Source of the DNA: Collybiopsis luxurians FD-317 M1
Taxonomy: Eukaryota > Basidiomycota > Agaricomycetes > Agaricales > Omphalotaceae
DNA: 64,000 bases
Direction of reading: 5' to 3'
Assembly: GCA_000827265.1 (NCBI GenBank)
Contig: KN834786.1
Span: 409,567 to 473,566 of the forward strand
Each line of letters starts with the position of its first letter. Positions within the stretch are counted from its first letter, which is position 1. Shown one piece after another: positions 35,201 through 45,811 of the stretch. The translations under genes and the position numbers were made by a program. A model generated the notes under the pieces. It made no database searches. It was not told where the DNA came from and saw only the letters and a list, made by a program, of their open reading frames with translations.

Positions 35201-38200
35201 GACAGGACAGTCAGAATATGGAATGCAAAAAGTGCAGCACACATTAGCAACTCTCTTCAAGGCCATACTGATCAAGTGTGGTCAGTGGCATTTTCTCTGG
35301 ACAGAAAGAGAATTGTATCTAGTTCTTCAGACCAGACAGTCAGGATCTGGAATGCAGAAAGTGGAGCTCCTATTGGAGACCCTTTTCAAGGCCACACTGA
35401 TTCAGTGCAATCAGTGGCATTTTCTCCAGATGGAAAAAGCATTGCATCTGGTTCTTGGGACAAGACAATCAGGATCTGGAATGCAGAAAGTGGAGCCCCT
35501 GTTTGTGACCCTCTTCAAGGCCACATGGATCCAGTGCATTCAGTGGCATTTTCCCCAGATGGAAAGAAGATTATATCTGGTTCTTGGGACAAGACAGTTA
35601 GGATCTGGAATGCAGAAAGTGGAGCTCCCATTGGAGACCCTCTTCAAGGCCACACTGGTGCAGTATGGTCAGTTGCATTTTCTCCAGATGGAAAGAGAAT
35701 TGTATCCAGTTCCTCAGACAAGACCATCAGGATCTGGAATGCAGAAAGTGGAGCTCCCATTGGAGACCCTTTTCAAGGCCACACTGATTTAGTGTGGTCA
35801 GTGGTGTTTTCTCCAGATGGAAAGAGAATAGTATCTGGTTCCTGGGACAAGACAATCAGGATCTGGAATGCAGAAAGTAGTGTTCCCATTGGAGACCCTC
35901 TTCTAGGCCACACTGATGCAGTGCAGTCAGTGGCATTTTCTCTAGATGGAAAGAGAATTGTATCTGGTTCTTTTGACAGGACAGTCAGAATCTGGAATGC
36001 AGAAAGTGGGGTTCCCATTGGAAGCCCTCTTCAAGGCCACAATGATTCAGTGCAGTCAGTGACATTTTCTTCAGATGGAAGAACAGTTATATCTGGTTCT
36101 TGGGACAAAACAGTTAGAATCTGGTATGCAGGAAGTGGAGTTTCCATGATTGCCCCTCTCCAAGGCCACACTGAGTCAGTCCAGTCAGTGGCATTTTCTC
36201 CAGATGGAAAGAAAATTATATCTGGTTCTTGGGACAAAACAGTTAGGATCTGGAATGCAGAAAGTGGAGCACCTATTGGAGACCCTTTTCAAGGCCACAC
36301 TGATCCAGTGTGGTCAGTGGCATTTTCCCCAGATGGAAAAAGCATTGCATCTGGTTCCTGGGACAAGACAGTCAGGATCTGGAATGCAGAAAATGGAGCA
36401 CCCATTGGAGAGCCTCTTCAAGGCCACACTGATGCAGTGTGGTCAGTTGCATTTTCTCCAGATGGAAAGATAATTGTATCTGGTTCCTGGGACAAGACAG
36501 TCAGAATCTGGAATGCAGAAAATGGGGCTCCCATTGGAGGCCCCCTTCAAGGCCATACCAAGTCAGTGCAGTCAGTGGCATTTTCTCCAGATGGAAAGAG
36601 AATTGTATCTGGCTCTTCAGACAAGACAGTCANNNNNNNNNNNNNNNNNNNNNNNNNNNNNNNNNNNNNNNNNNNNNNNNNNNNNNNNNNNNNNNNNNNN
36701 NNNNNNNNNNNNNNNNNNNNNNNNNNNNNNNNNNNNNNNNNNNNNNNNNNNNNNNNNNNNNNNNNNNNNNNNNNNNNNNNNNNNNNNNNNNNNNNNNNNN
36801 NNNNNNNNNNNNNNNNNNNNNNNNNNNNNNNNNNNNNNNNNNNNNNNNNNNNNNNNNNNNNNNNNNNNNNNNNNNNNNNNNNNNNNNNNNNNNNNNNNNN
36901 NNNNNNNNNNNNNNNNNNNNNNNNNNNNNNNNNNAGATGGAAAGAGAATTGTATCTGGCTCTTCAGACAAGACAGTCAGGATCTGGAATGCAGAAAATGG
37001 AGCTCCCATTGGAGATCCTCTTCAAGGCCACACTGATTCAGTGTGGTCAGTGGTACTGTCATCGGATGGAAAGAAAATTGTGTCTGGTTCTTCAGATGAG
37101 ACTGTCAGGATCTGGAATGCAGAAAGCAGAGCTCCCATTGAAGACCCTCTTCAAGGCCACACTGATCAAGTGTGGTCAGTGACATTTTCTCCAGATGGAA
37201 CAAAAATTGTATCTGGTTCATCAGACAAGACAGTCAGGATCTGGAATGTAAAAAGTGGTGCTTCTATTGTAGATCCTCTTCAAGGCCACACTGACTCAGT
37301 GCGGTCTGTGGCATTTTCTCCAAATGGAAAAAGAATTGTATCTGGTTCATTGGACAAGACAGTCAGAATCTGGAATGCAGAAAGTGGAGCTTCTATTGGA
37401 AGCCCTCTTCAAGGCCACACTGGTCAAGTGCAGTCAGTGGCATTTTCTCCCAATGGGAAGAGAATTATATCTGGGTCTTCAGACAAGACAGTTAGGATCT
37501 GGAATGCAGAAAATGGAGCTCCCATTGGAGACCCTCTTCAAGGCCACACTCAGTCAGTGCAGTCAGTAGCATTTTCTCCAGATGGGAAGAGAATTGTATC
37601 TGGTTCTTGGGACAAGACAGTCAGGATCTGGAATGCAGAAAGTGGAGCCCCTAATTGTGATCCTTTTCAAGGCCATACTGATTCAGTGTGGTCAGTGGCA
37701 TTCTCTCCAGATGGAAAGAAAATTGTGTCTGGTTCCTCAGACATGACAGTCAGAATCTGGAATGCAGATAGTGGAGCTCCCATTGGAGACCCTCTTCAAG
37801 GTCACACTGTTTCAGTGCAGTCAGTGGCATTTTCTCCAGATGGAATGAGAATTGTATCTGGTTCATGGGACAAGACAGTTAGGATCTGGAATGCAGGAAG
37901 TGGAGCTCTAATCACTGCCCTTCTTCAAGGCCACACTAATTCAGTACAATCAGTGGCATTTTCTCCAGATGGAAAAACAGTTGCATCTGGGTCTTCAGAC
38001 AAGACAGTCAGGATCTGGAATGCAGAACATGTAGCTCATATTGGAGACCCTCCTCAAAACCTTACTGATCCCATAGCATTTTTTCCAGAAGGCAACAAAA
38101 ATGTATCTGTTTCTTGGGACCAGACAGTCAGAATGTGGAATACAGAAAGTGAAGCTCCACTTAGAGATCCTCTTCAAGGTCACACTGATTCAGTGCAGTC

Positions 38201-39570
38201 AGTGACATTTTCTCCAGATGGAGAGAAAATTGTATCTGGTTCTTGGGACAAGACAGTCAGAATCTGGAATGCAGAAAGTGGAGCCCCAATTGGAGACCCC
38301 CTTCAATGCTACCCTGATCCAGTGCAGTCACTGGCATTTTCTCCAGATGGAAGGAAAATTGTTTATGCTTCTTTGAAAAACACAGCAAGGATCTGGGATG
38401 TAGTAAATGGAGCTCCCATTGGAGATCCTCTTCAAGGTCATACTGATGCAATATGGTCAGTAGCATTTTCTCCTGATGGGAGGAGAATTGTATCTGGCTC
38501 TTCAGACAAGACAGTCAGGATCTGGAGTGCAGAAAGTGGAGCTCCCATTGGAAACTCTTTTCAAGGACAAACTGATTCAGTGCGGTCAGTGGCATTCTCT
38601 CCAGATGGAAAGAGAATTGTATCTGGTTCTTCTGATAATACTGTCAGGATTTGGAATGTGGAAAGTGGAGCTCCCATTGGAGACCCTCTCCAAAGCCACA
38701 GTGACACAGTGCAGTCAGTGGCATTTTCCCCAGATGGAAAGAGAATTGTATCTGGTTCTTGGGATAAAACAGTCAGAATCTGGAATGCAGAAAGTGGAGC
38801 TCCTATTGGAGAACCTCTTCAAGGCCACACTGATTTAGTTTGGTCAGTGGCATTTTCCCCAGATGGAAAGAGAATTGTATCTGGTTCTTCAGACAAGACA
38901 GTCAGGATCTGGAATTCAGAAAGTGGAGCTCCCATTGGAAACCCTCTTCAAAGCCACACTAATTCAGTGCGGTCAGTGACATTTTCTCCAGATGGAAAGA
39001 AAATTGTATCTGGTTCATTGGACAAGACAGTCAGAATTTGGAATGCAGAAATTAGAGTTCCCAACTGTGAGTCTTTTTATAGTTAACACAGTGAATTTAC
39101 ATTCAACTAACTATTCCCCAGATAGTGAGCCAATTATATCTGGTGGTTCTACCTCAAGCATGATTGATACTCAAGCCCAAGCTAATGAGGTAATTCTCTT
39201 CTTCTCCACTTAGTTTTTTTCAATTTATTAACTTTTTCCATGCCTCTAATTGTTTATCAGAGTCTCACCTTTCAATCTTCAAGTTTCAACCCTTCTGGCC
39301 ATTTTGCACCACATGGTTTGTATTTTCCTTATACTTAATACAAACTCTCCCTCTAATGATGTTTTAGTCTCTCAGTGGAGCTTGGCTTCTAATGGATGGA
39401 TTCATTTTTATCCAGGGGATCAAGGCATTGTCTGGATCCCAGAGCAGTATAGAAACAATTTTGTTGGTGATGAAACAGTGCTGATCATTTCTGCCAAGCC
39501 TTGCAACCACATCTTGTTGGCAAACTGTGTCTATGGTGTGAATTGGCATAAGTGTTGGTCTTTTGCATGA
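32233..39570 (+). CDS. NLR-like protein, copy 2: helical N-domain, NACHT, about 30 WD40 blades
   Basis: Paralogue of the gene at 15614-20697 with the same exon plan. The start at 32233 (MKQLRKVLPRRKGNKTNT) aligns with the copy 1 start; an upstream in-frame ATG at 32182 has no counterpart. N-domain helices include AIDILKELAPLVPVAGPAL and FRELTKEI. The P-loop is GGMAGTGKST and Walker B IIIDALDECAD. WD40 blades start at 35132 in 129-base steps; 12 are complete before the assembly gap (36633-36934) and about 17 follow. One blade (about 38050) has lost three residues. A stop in the last blade (39084-39086) is removed by an intron with a strong donor (GTGAGT, 39067) and branch site (CTAAC), leading to the same C-terminal tail as copy 1 (GWIHF, GIVWIPEQYR, NWHKCW). 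The gene therefore looks intact apart from the gap. Confidence 0.85.
35132..39066 (+). repeat. Expanded WD40 array, 129-base units
   Basis: Units of 43 codons repeat about 30 times, far more alike to one another than is usual for WD40 proteins. The 129-base register is exact from 35132 to the gap. Units begin GGCCACACTG or a near variant. One unit near 38050 is nine bases short. Confidence 0.9.
36633..36934. other. Assembly gap inside the WD40 array
   Basis: 302 unknown bases. The unit start before the gap (36551) and after it (37026) differ by 475 bases, which is neither a multiple of 129 nor of 3. The stated length is therefore probably an estimate and not the true distance. Confidence 0.95.
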
Positions 39571-39727
39571 ATCTTTGTTCAATAGTGAATTTTACCTGGT
39601 TTGTATTGCTATGACTTTGTCAATGTTATTCTTCAACTACATTTCTGCTTTTTTTGTTTTTTTTTTTGGTCTCAGAGATAGTGATCCAACATACTGTATA
39701 CAGTTACAGCCATTTAAAATATAGCAG

Positions 39728-39994
39728 TACTGTACCATTTCAATCACTTCATGAGGGAGTGTGGCCATGACCAACCTATACAAAAAAATTTTTTGTTAGT
39801 GCCCTGAGGACCAGAGGCTTTACAAAAGTTTGTGTGGATTTCAGCAAAAAAGAATTGGTTCAGTGTGCATTGGCGCTGCCAAAATTTGGTTTTTTATTCA
39901 TAAAAATTAGCTGACACATGATGAAGAGTGCCATTTTGGTCTGTAAGGTACTCCTGTGACCTGTGACTTACAGAGTGCTTGAAATGGTACAGTA
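39728..39994. mobile_element. MITE with perfect 16-base terminal inverted repeats
   Basis: TACTGTACCATTTCAA at 39728-39743 is the exact reverse complement of TTGAAATGGTACAGTA at 39979-39994. Element size is 267 bases without coding capacity. The outer TA at both ends would fit a TA target duplication as in Tc1/mariner-type MITEs. A related left end lies at about 42907 (TATTGTACCATTTCAATCAC). Confidence 0.65.
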
Positions 39995-40202
39995 TATAGT
40001 TCATTTATGTAGCATAACTGTGTCATAACAGTATTCCCATCACTCCTGTGGTACAGCTTAGGTAAATTTACAGTTTATATCCTATATGTACAGCCATGCA
40101 CTATGATAAAGCTTGATTTTCAGCTTTTTTCTGCATAATCATGGACACACCATGCTGTGCAATTCCTTATCTTAGTTTGGCTGCAATACAGATAGACCAT
40201 GG

Positions 40203-40785
40203 TTAGTGATGTACCAGCTGGGGCTTCAAAAGCTCCAGCCAAGACCCACTAAAATCTCCAGCCGAGCCTCATAGACAGCCAAGGCCCAGTTAGGGTGCAG
40301 TCCAGGCTCAAGCCCCAGCCTCAGCCAACCATATTGATTTATATAATATCAGTCAATTTAATGTAAGTTTCTAAATTATATCTACTGTTCTGGTATTGCA
40401 TTCCCCAGTTTTCTTGCATAAGTACAAAATTTATGGGAATGGAAGCTTGAATATGAAAGTAAAAATAACAATCAATTATGTCAGAATCAGTGCTCTGGCT
40501 CACTTTATTCACAGATTACACAGAAAAAGAGGGCACAGTGCAAATGAGATTGAGCTGGACAATGTATGACCAGTATTGTATCATTTTCAGACAGAAATTC
40601 TGGATAATTCAAGTGTTTTTTTTTTGGCATTTTGGCCTGCTGGCAACTGCCCCAGCCCAAGGTCCTGCCTGCTGGCTTACCATTATTCTGAGCCAGGCCT
40701 CAAGCCCTACTTGAGCCAATATAAGGCTAGGGCCTGGCTTACTGAGCTCAATTGCTCTGGGTCTGAGCCAGCACATCCCTAAACA
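40203..40785. mobile_element. Candidate TIR element with GC-rich arms
   Basis: A Gly/Cys-codon-like GC-rich arm beginning GTGATGTACCAGCTGGGG faces an inverted arm ending GAGCCAGCACATCCC. Both arms carry AGCC/CAGG-rich repeats (for example CAGGCTCAAGCCC and CAGGCCTCAAGCCC). The middle is AT-rich. The ends are imperfect, so borders are approximate. Confidence 0.35.
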
Positions 40786-40978
40786 TCATTTCAACTTCAT
40801 TTCAGAATTTTTAAGAGCCGGGTCATGGTTTTCAAATTGGTGTCAAATATGTCTTTATGTACTAAAGTAGATAGAATTGCAACAGATTGGGCTAGATCCT
40901 GCTCCACCCAGCAGTTTTGCTCAGTTGTCGGGGGTTGATTTACAATTTTAAAGGTATTAATGACAACTGTATACTTGT

Positions 40979-41018
40979 GGGATGGGCCATCGTGCTTCAC
41001 ACATGGCATGTATGAGTC
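40979..41018. other. Conserved 40-base motif, block B copy
   Basis: Partner of 20885-20924. Beginning GGGATGGGCCATCGTGCTTC, it keeps one of four CpGs; the others are TpG or CpA. It marks the last clear collinearity between the blocks. Confidence 0.4.
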
Positions 41019-43817
41019 CAAAGTTGTACAGACATACTGTGTTTTGATGCATTTGGGCTGACAAGTTAGTTACATGCAGTAAAAATTAGCATATTTTGTT
41101 GTTAAATTGAAATTCACCCTTGCATCTCAAGGTGCACAACAATGATGCCCAAGAATTGAAATCACCAGTTTGCCATTCATCACATCTCTGTTGACCTTCA
41201 GGTGATCCAATTTGTTTCCAAAGTCAAGCTTCTCTCAATGATGGCTTGAGATTGGAAAGCATGGATCAGATCTTGTATTGAAATACTCTTTGAAGGTTCC
41301 ATCAAAGATGGAAACACAGCCATGGATGTAGATGCATTTACAGCTGCTGTAAGGATAGTATATGATGAATTATTACTATGTGACAGTGTGGGTTTGGATT
41401 CAGCAATGATGAAGGAACAAATGGTGACAATAAACTGGGCACTTAGGCTCCCCTCCAGGCCTAACATCTTCAATATGAAATCATCTACACTCCCATTCAC
41501 ACACAACATCAGATGCCCCTGCCATGACCCAGTCCAAAGAAATGCATTGACTTCAACAGCTGAGTAGTCAAAACTGAGCAATTACCCTGCAAACACATTG
41601 GAAGATATCAAAGGTCAATTCCAATATTAACCACAAGTGCATGAAAGACAAGGGAAAAAAATAACCAACACCGTGACTGAACAATACTCTCAAAAACACA
41701 CCTTTGTAAAATCTATCTTGTTCAGCTTCCTTGGCCTGATTATCATCTCAGGATTTGTCCCACAGAAATCATTCCAGACACTGCCAGATTAAACTGCGAT
41801 ATTGAGCAAAACACACAGATCCCAAACACATTATGTGCCCCAGTGTTCAATTGAATTTTCCAGATTGAGATATGGTGCCACTTTGTCATCCATGTGGCAT
41901 GATCATCTCCCTGTCAATGAGGGTTCTGTTGGTGTAGACTTCTCTGAGGGCAATAAAATGTCAAGAAACTATGGTGAGAGACAAAATAGAGGAAAAAAAA
42001 AACACTTGGCCAAATGAGAACTTTGAATGAAGAAAGGCATTAAAAGCAAAATAAAAAAAATAAGAAGAATAAAAGGAAACTCAGAGGCACAGGAGGGAAA
42101 AAGGATATAACAGTACACAAAGGGGCATGGAAGGGGAGAAGGTCATCATAGTCAGGAAGGTCATGCAGATAATGAACATCACAAAAGAAGTGACATGTCC
42201 ATAAATGGGGAAAAAACATCAATATAAAGAGAATGTGAGAACCATGGGAAAATGGTTGTCCGCTGCAAGGTGACTCCTTCATTTCATTTCAGACTCTTAA
42301 CTATGAAAATCCCCCTACAAGCTACACTGTATTTCTAATACTTTCCTGGAACATTGAAAGCTTTATATTCTGCATTGCAGTCCCATATATCTGCTTGAAT
42401 TGACAAACAAAGGTCAAGAAGGAGAAACCACCTGGAATTTGAAGGAGGAAAAGGAGGAAGACAAATTAAATAGGAATCTGCCCTGTGCCCATACAGTATG
42501 GCTTACAGTTATGACTTTAAAACCAGGTTTACATTGTATAACTGTACCACAATTTTGTTGGTGTGAGTCCAGATATATAGCACAGCTTATGGTTGAATTT
42601 TTTCAGTATGCAGCCATATGCAGCTTCCATGCAACCTGTTATTGGTCTTGTTGAAATTGTGAAGGCAACTGAGTAAGATTGCTGAATGAACTGGACCTCA
42701 ACTTGAAGCTGTTGGAATACTTGACAGAGCATCAGCTGAGAATATAGAAAAACACCAGTTCTAGATTTCTGTTCAATTGGTCTCCTGAAGTGGACTGTTA
42801 ACATACCAGGTTTTATTTTCAACCCTTTCATTGGTAAGGCTGGATCCTATATATATACATCAAAGACCTAAACTATTTTTCTAGAGCAATTGTTCCCCTC
42901 TGGGAGTATTGTACCATTTCAATCACTTCATCAGTTACAGGTCACACAAGTTCCTTATGAAGTGAAATGTCATGCATTGTCACATGTCCCAATTGTCTTT
43001 TACAAAAATAAAATTTAACTGGCATTTTGTTGCAACAAAACTAGAGATGAGTTGAGGATGTAAGCACAAAGCATGGAGCAAGCATCAAGCACTGATGGTA
43101 ATGTGAGCTCAAACACAAAAAGAAAGTGAGGGGGTGATCTCAATAACAGCGATAGCACAGAGGGCCAATCACAGTGATCAAAGGATATCAATCTAGTCCC
43201 CAATGAACAAGTTAGTGTTGAGTGCTACTGAGGATACAACCACAAGCCTATTCCCCAATGACCAAGAGGTTGAAATAGGAGACTAGGAGCTATCTACTGC
43301 CCCTACTGCCCTATATATATGAGAGTCAACAGTAAGGGTAAAGTAACAATAAGAAGGTGAAAAGCATACTATTGTACTGGAAAAGACAATAACTAGGTGG
43401 TGACAGGTGCAAGAAGGGAATCAGGAATTACTTTAGTAAAAGAACAATAACAATCAAATGAAAAGACAATAGTATCATGTGCAATGGGAGTTGAAGGGAT
43501 CAGAAGTATTGGAATGATCATGTGAAAGGTGTAAGACAAGTGTGGCAAAGAAGAGATAGAGAAGATCATGAGAAAAATGATGTAAGTACCAATTGTCATG
43601 ACACACTTACAGGTGCCTATCCAGTTTTTTTTGCCAAAATTCATGCCAAATTTTCATAAAGTTCCAGGTCTCCAGGGCATTTACAAAAATTATTTTTCAT
43701 ATGGGTTTGTCATGATCAGACCCCTTACATATTAGGAATGGGCCAAAAATGCAGGTATGTGAGGTGAGAGTGCTGTTAGGGAGCTCTGAGGTTCCTGGGA
43801 TTACATTGCACACTGAT

Positions 43818-44045
43818 CAGGAAAAATAACCTGAAGCCCAGGCTGCCCAGGGACACCCCCCAAATCCTAGGGAGCCTCAAGATTCCTGAGGATTCTTGGG
43901 TGACCTGGGTGCCCTGGGACCTCTGAGGCCAGTTGGGAATGGCTTTGAGATGGCCTCAGGATGTTCAAAGAGCCCAAGGTTGCCTAGGATTTAGGGGGTG
44001 TTCTCTGGCCAGCCTGAGTAGCCTGGGCTTTAGGGCTCTTTCCTG
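43818..44045. repeat. Foldback (long imperfect inverted repeat)
   Basis: The left arm at 43818-43885 (CAGGAAAAATAACC, AAGCCCAGGCT, CACCCCCCAAATCCTAGG) pairs with the right arm at about 43970-44045 (CCTAGGATTTAGGGGGTG, AGCCTGGGCTT, TTTCCTG) in inverted orientation, leaving a loop of about 85 bases. It is markedly more GC-rich than the surrounding desert. Confidence 0.6.
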
Positions 44046-44978
44046 ATGCAAGCAGCACACATCTCAATGGGGTTGCATGGAGTTTTGGCTAAAGGTACAG
44101 ATTATTCAGGGTGGTGGATGGCTTGAAAGACCATTGAATGCTCTATGCCAGTTGTGGCCTGGACTTGCTACTCTCAATTTCCTTGACTTTACACCCAATT
44201 AGCATTAGCTCATTATGAAACCCCTAAAACTCCATCTCAGTCAGCCCTGCAGTGACAGGTACAGTTCTGGTGGAAACCCTCTTTGAATTTCTTTTACTCT
44301 ATAATGCCATATACCTTTGGCTTCATTTAGTTTTTCTCTAAGGATGTAGTTGGGCAACATTTACCCCAGCTGGTTCAAGGTTTCAGTTGAATTGAGTCTT
44401 TAAAACCTATAAAAACCACTTGAGAACTTTGGACTGTTTCCGAAGATCTAGGATTTGTACAGAACCTTTCCTAATGTCCCTACACCTCACACAAACAAAT
44501 TGCCAATTATAGACATGGTTGTTGTGTTTAGTGTGTTTGCCGTAGTTTAACTGAGCCTACTATAGCTGCATCATCCACTCTTCTTTCTTACACAAAACCA
44601 AACTTATTATGGTATCTGGTACAGTGCAGATCCCTCAGACTTGTGTGGAAACCAATGGGTGGGGTGGATGCCACCAAGATGGAGAAACCAACTGGAAGCA
44701 TATAGTGGGGGGAATTGGAGAGACAATAGATCCTGAGGAGAGGAAACTGACTCTAGGTGTGACTAAGGCTATGTCATTGTGCTTACATATATGGTTACCG
44801 AAAGACTAGTATTCACATTCAAATATCTGTTTTTTGAAAACAATGCTAGAAACTACTGAATAGCTGTGAGCTAGTTTTGGTGTTTAATGATTTAAGCTAT
44901 TTCCATGCCGACAACTGTCAGCATCATTTTTAATCTGGGATCAAATTCAGAGTTCATTGGTTTGCAATATTATTTTAA

Positions 44979-45538
44979 GTACCAGAGTTGATACTTTTAC
45001 AGAAAATCCTTTCATTTGAGTGCATTTCTGGACTGTTGATTCTCAAACTTTTTCTGCACACTAAATTAGAACTAATTGATAGACTTACAAACTTTTTAGG
45101 AGGATTGTCAAGTTTGGAAATGATTAGGGAATTTTTCAAGTGTTCAAACAGCAGGTCTTTCCCTTTGGCAGTCTTGGGAAGCATGAAAAATGCTGAATTT
45201 ATTTCAGGTTTCAGATATTGTGTTCTTTATGTCATTTGAAAGCATTTACACACTGTCCATGAATTTAAAACAGTGCAGATTTCTCTGAAACAAATGAGGA
45301 TGGTGAAAACAGTCTTTTCCTATGGGCTTCGGAAAGCACCAGTCTGAGTATCAACTCCTGCCATTCTAATGTCCTTTCTTGAGAGACAGCTGGCACAACC
45401 TTGAGGGCTCTGAAAATTCTTAAACTTGGTCAATTTAAAGCTTAACATGTGTGTTTAACATCTCTCAAGTTTGAGCAGAGTTAACCAAGAATTGTAAAAG
45501 TTTTGCTATGCCAACATTTTCATTATCAACTCTGGTAC
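44979..45538. mobile_element. TIR element (MITE-like), shorter copy
   Basis: GTACCAGAGTTGATA at 44979-44993 is the exact reverse complement of TATCAACTCTGGTAC at 45524-45538. Just outside, TA bases on each side could be a target duplication. 560 bases, no open frame of note. A diverged, longer relative lies at 30631-31337. Confidence 0.6.
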
Positions 45539-45811
45539 ATAGATAGTAGACCTTGCAAGCAAGGTGATTGTCACAGAATGTCACAAGTCAGGTGAAATAT
45601 GTTGCTTAGTAGCAAAACTTTGAGTAAGAACCAAAACATTGCAATTAACGAGGAACTACTGGCTGTACACAAAGTAAAATTGAAGGATACATAGATAAAT
45701 GATACATCCCGATCAGTGGATACATGTCCATGTTTAATAGCAGGTGTCAACATTAAAGATCACTGAAAATTCTGTATGCCATTATGAACTCTTTAGAACG
45801 TCGTAAAAATT

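Larger units (their letters stand above)
27650..41050 (+). repeat. Segmental duplication, block B (broken cyclase copy + NLR copy 2)
   Basis: Collinear with 12515-21050. It is longer because of a roughly 1.6 kb insertion at about 30230-31880 and because the WD40 array has about twice as many units. The cyclase half is broken; the NLR half is open. Confidence 0.78.
39571..45811. other. Gene desert with small TIR elements
   Basis: About 6.2 kb, AT-rich and very poor in CpG. No convincing gene; a 127-codon minus-strand open frame at 41198-41581 has no recognisable domain. It contains at least three inverted-repeat elements and one foldback, listed separately, plus a lone end of the 39728 element family near 42907. 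Confidence 0.6.

Noticed and set aside
36474..37182. Frameshift mutation in NLR copy 2 across the unknown bases
   Set aside because: The frame change depends on the gap length, which does not fit the 129-base register; most likely an artefact.
39084..39086. NLR copy 2 truncated by a stop codon
   Set aside because: A strong intron (39067-39121) removes the stop and joins to the tail conserved in copy 1.
41198..41581. 127-codon minus-strand open frame in the desert
   Set aside because: No recognisable domain, no splice partners, CpG-depleted repeat context; left unannotated as a gene.
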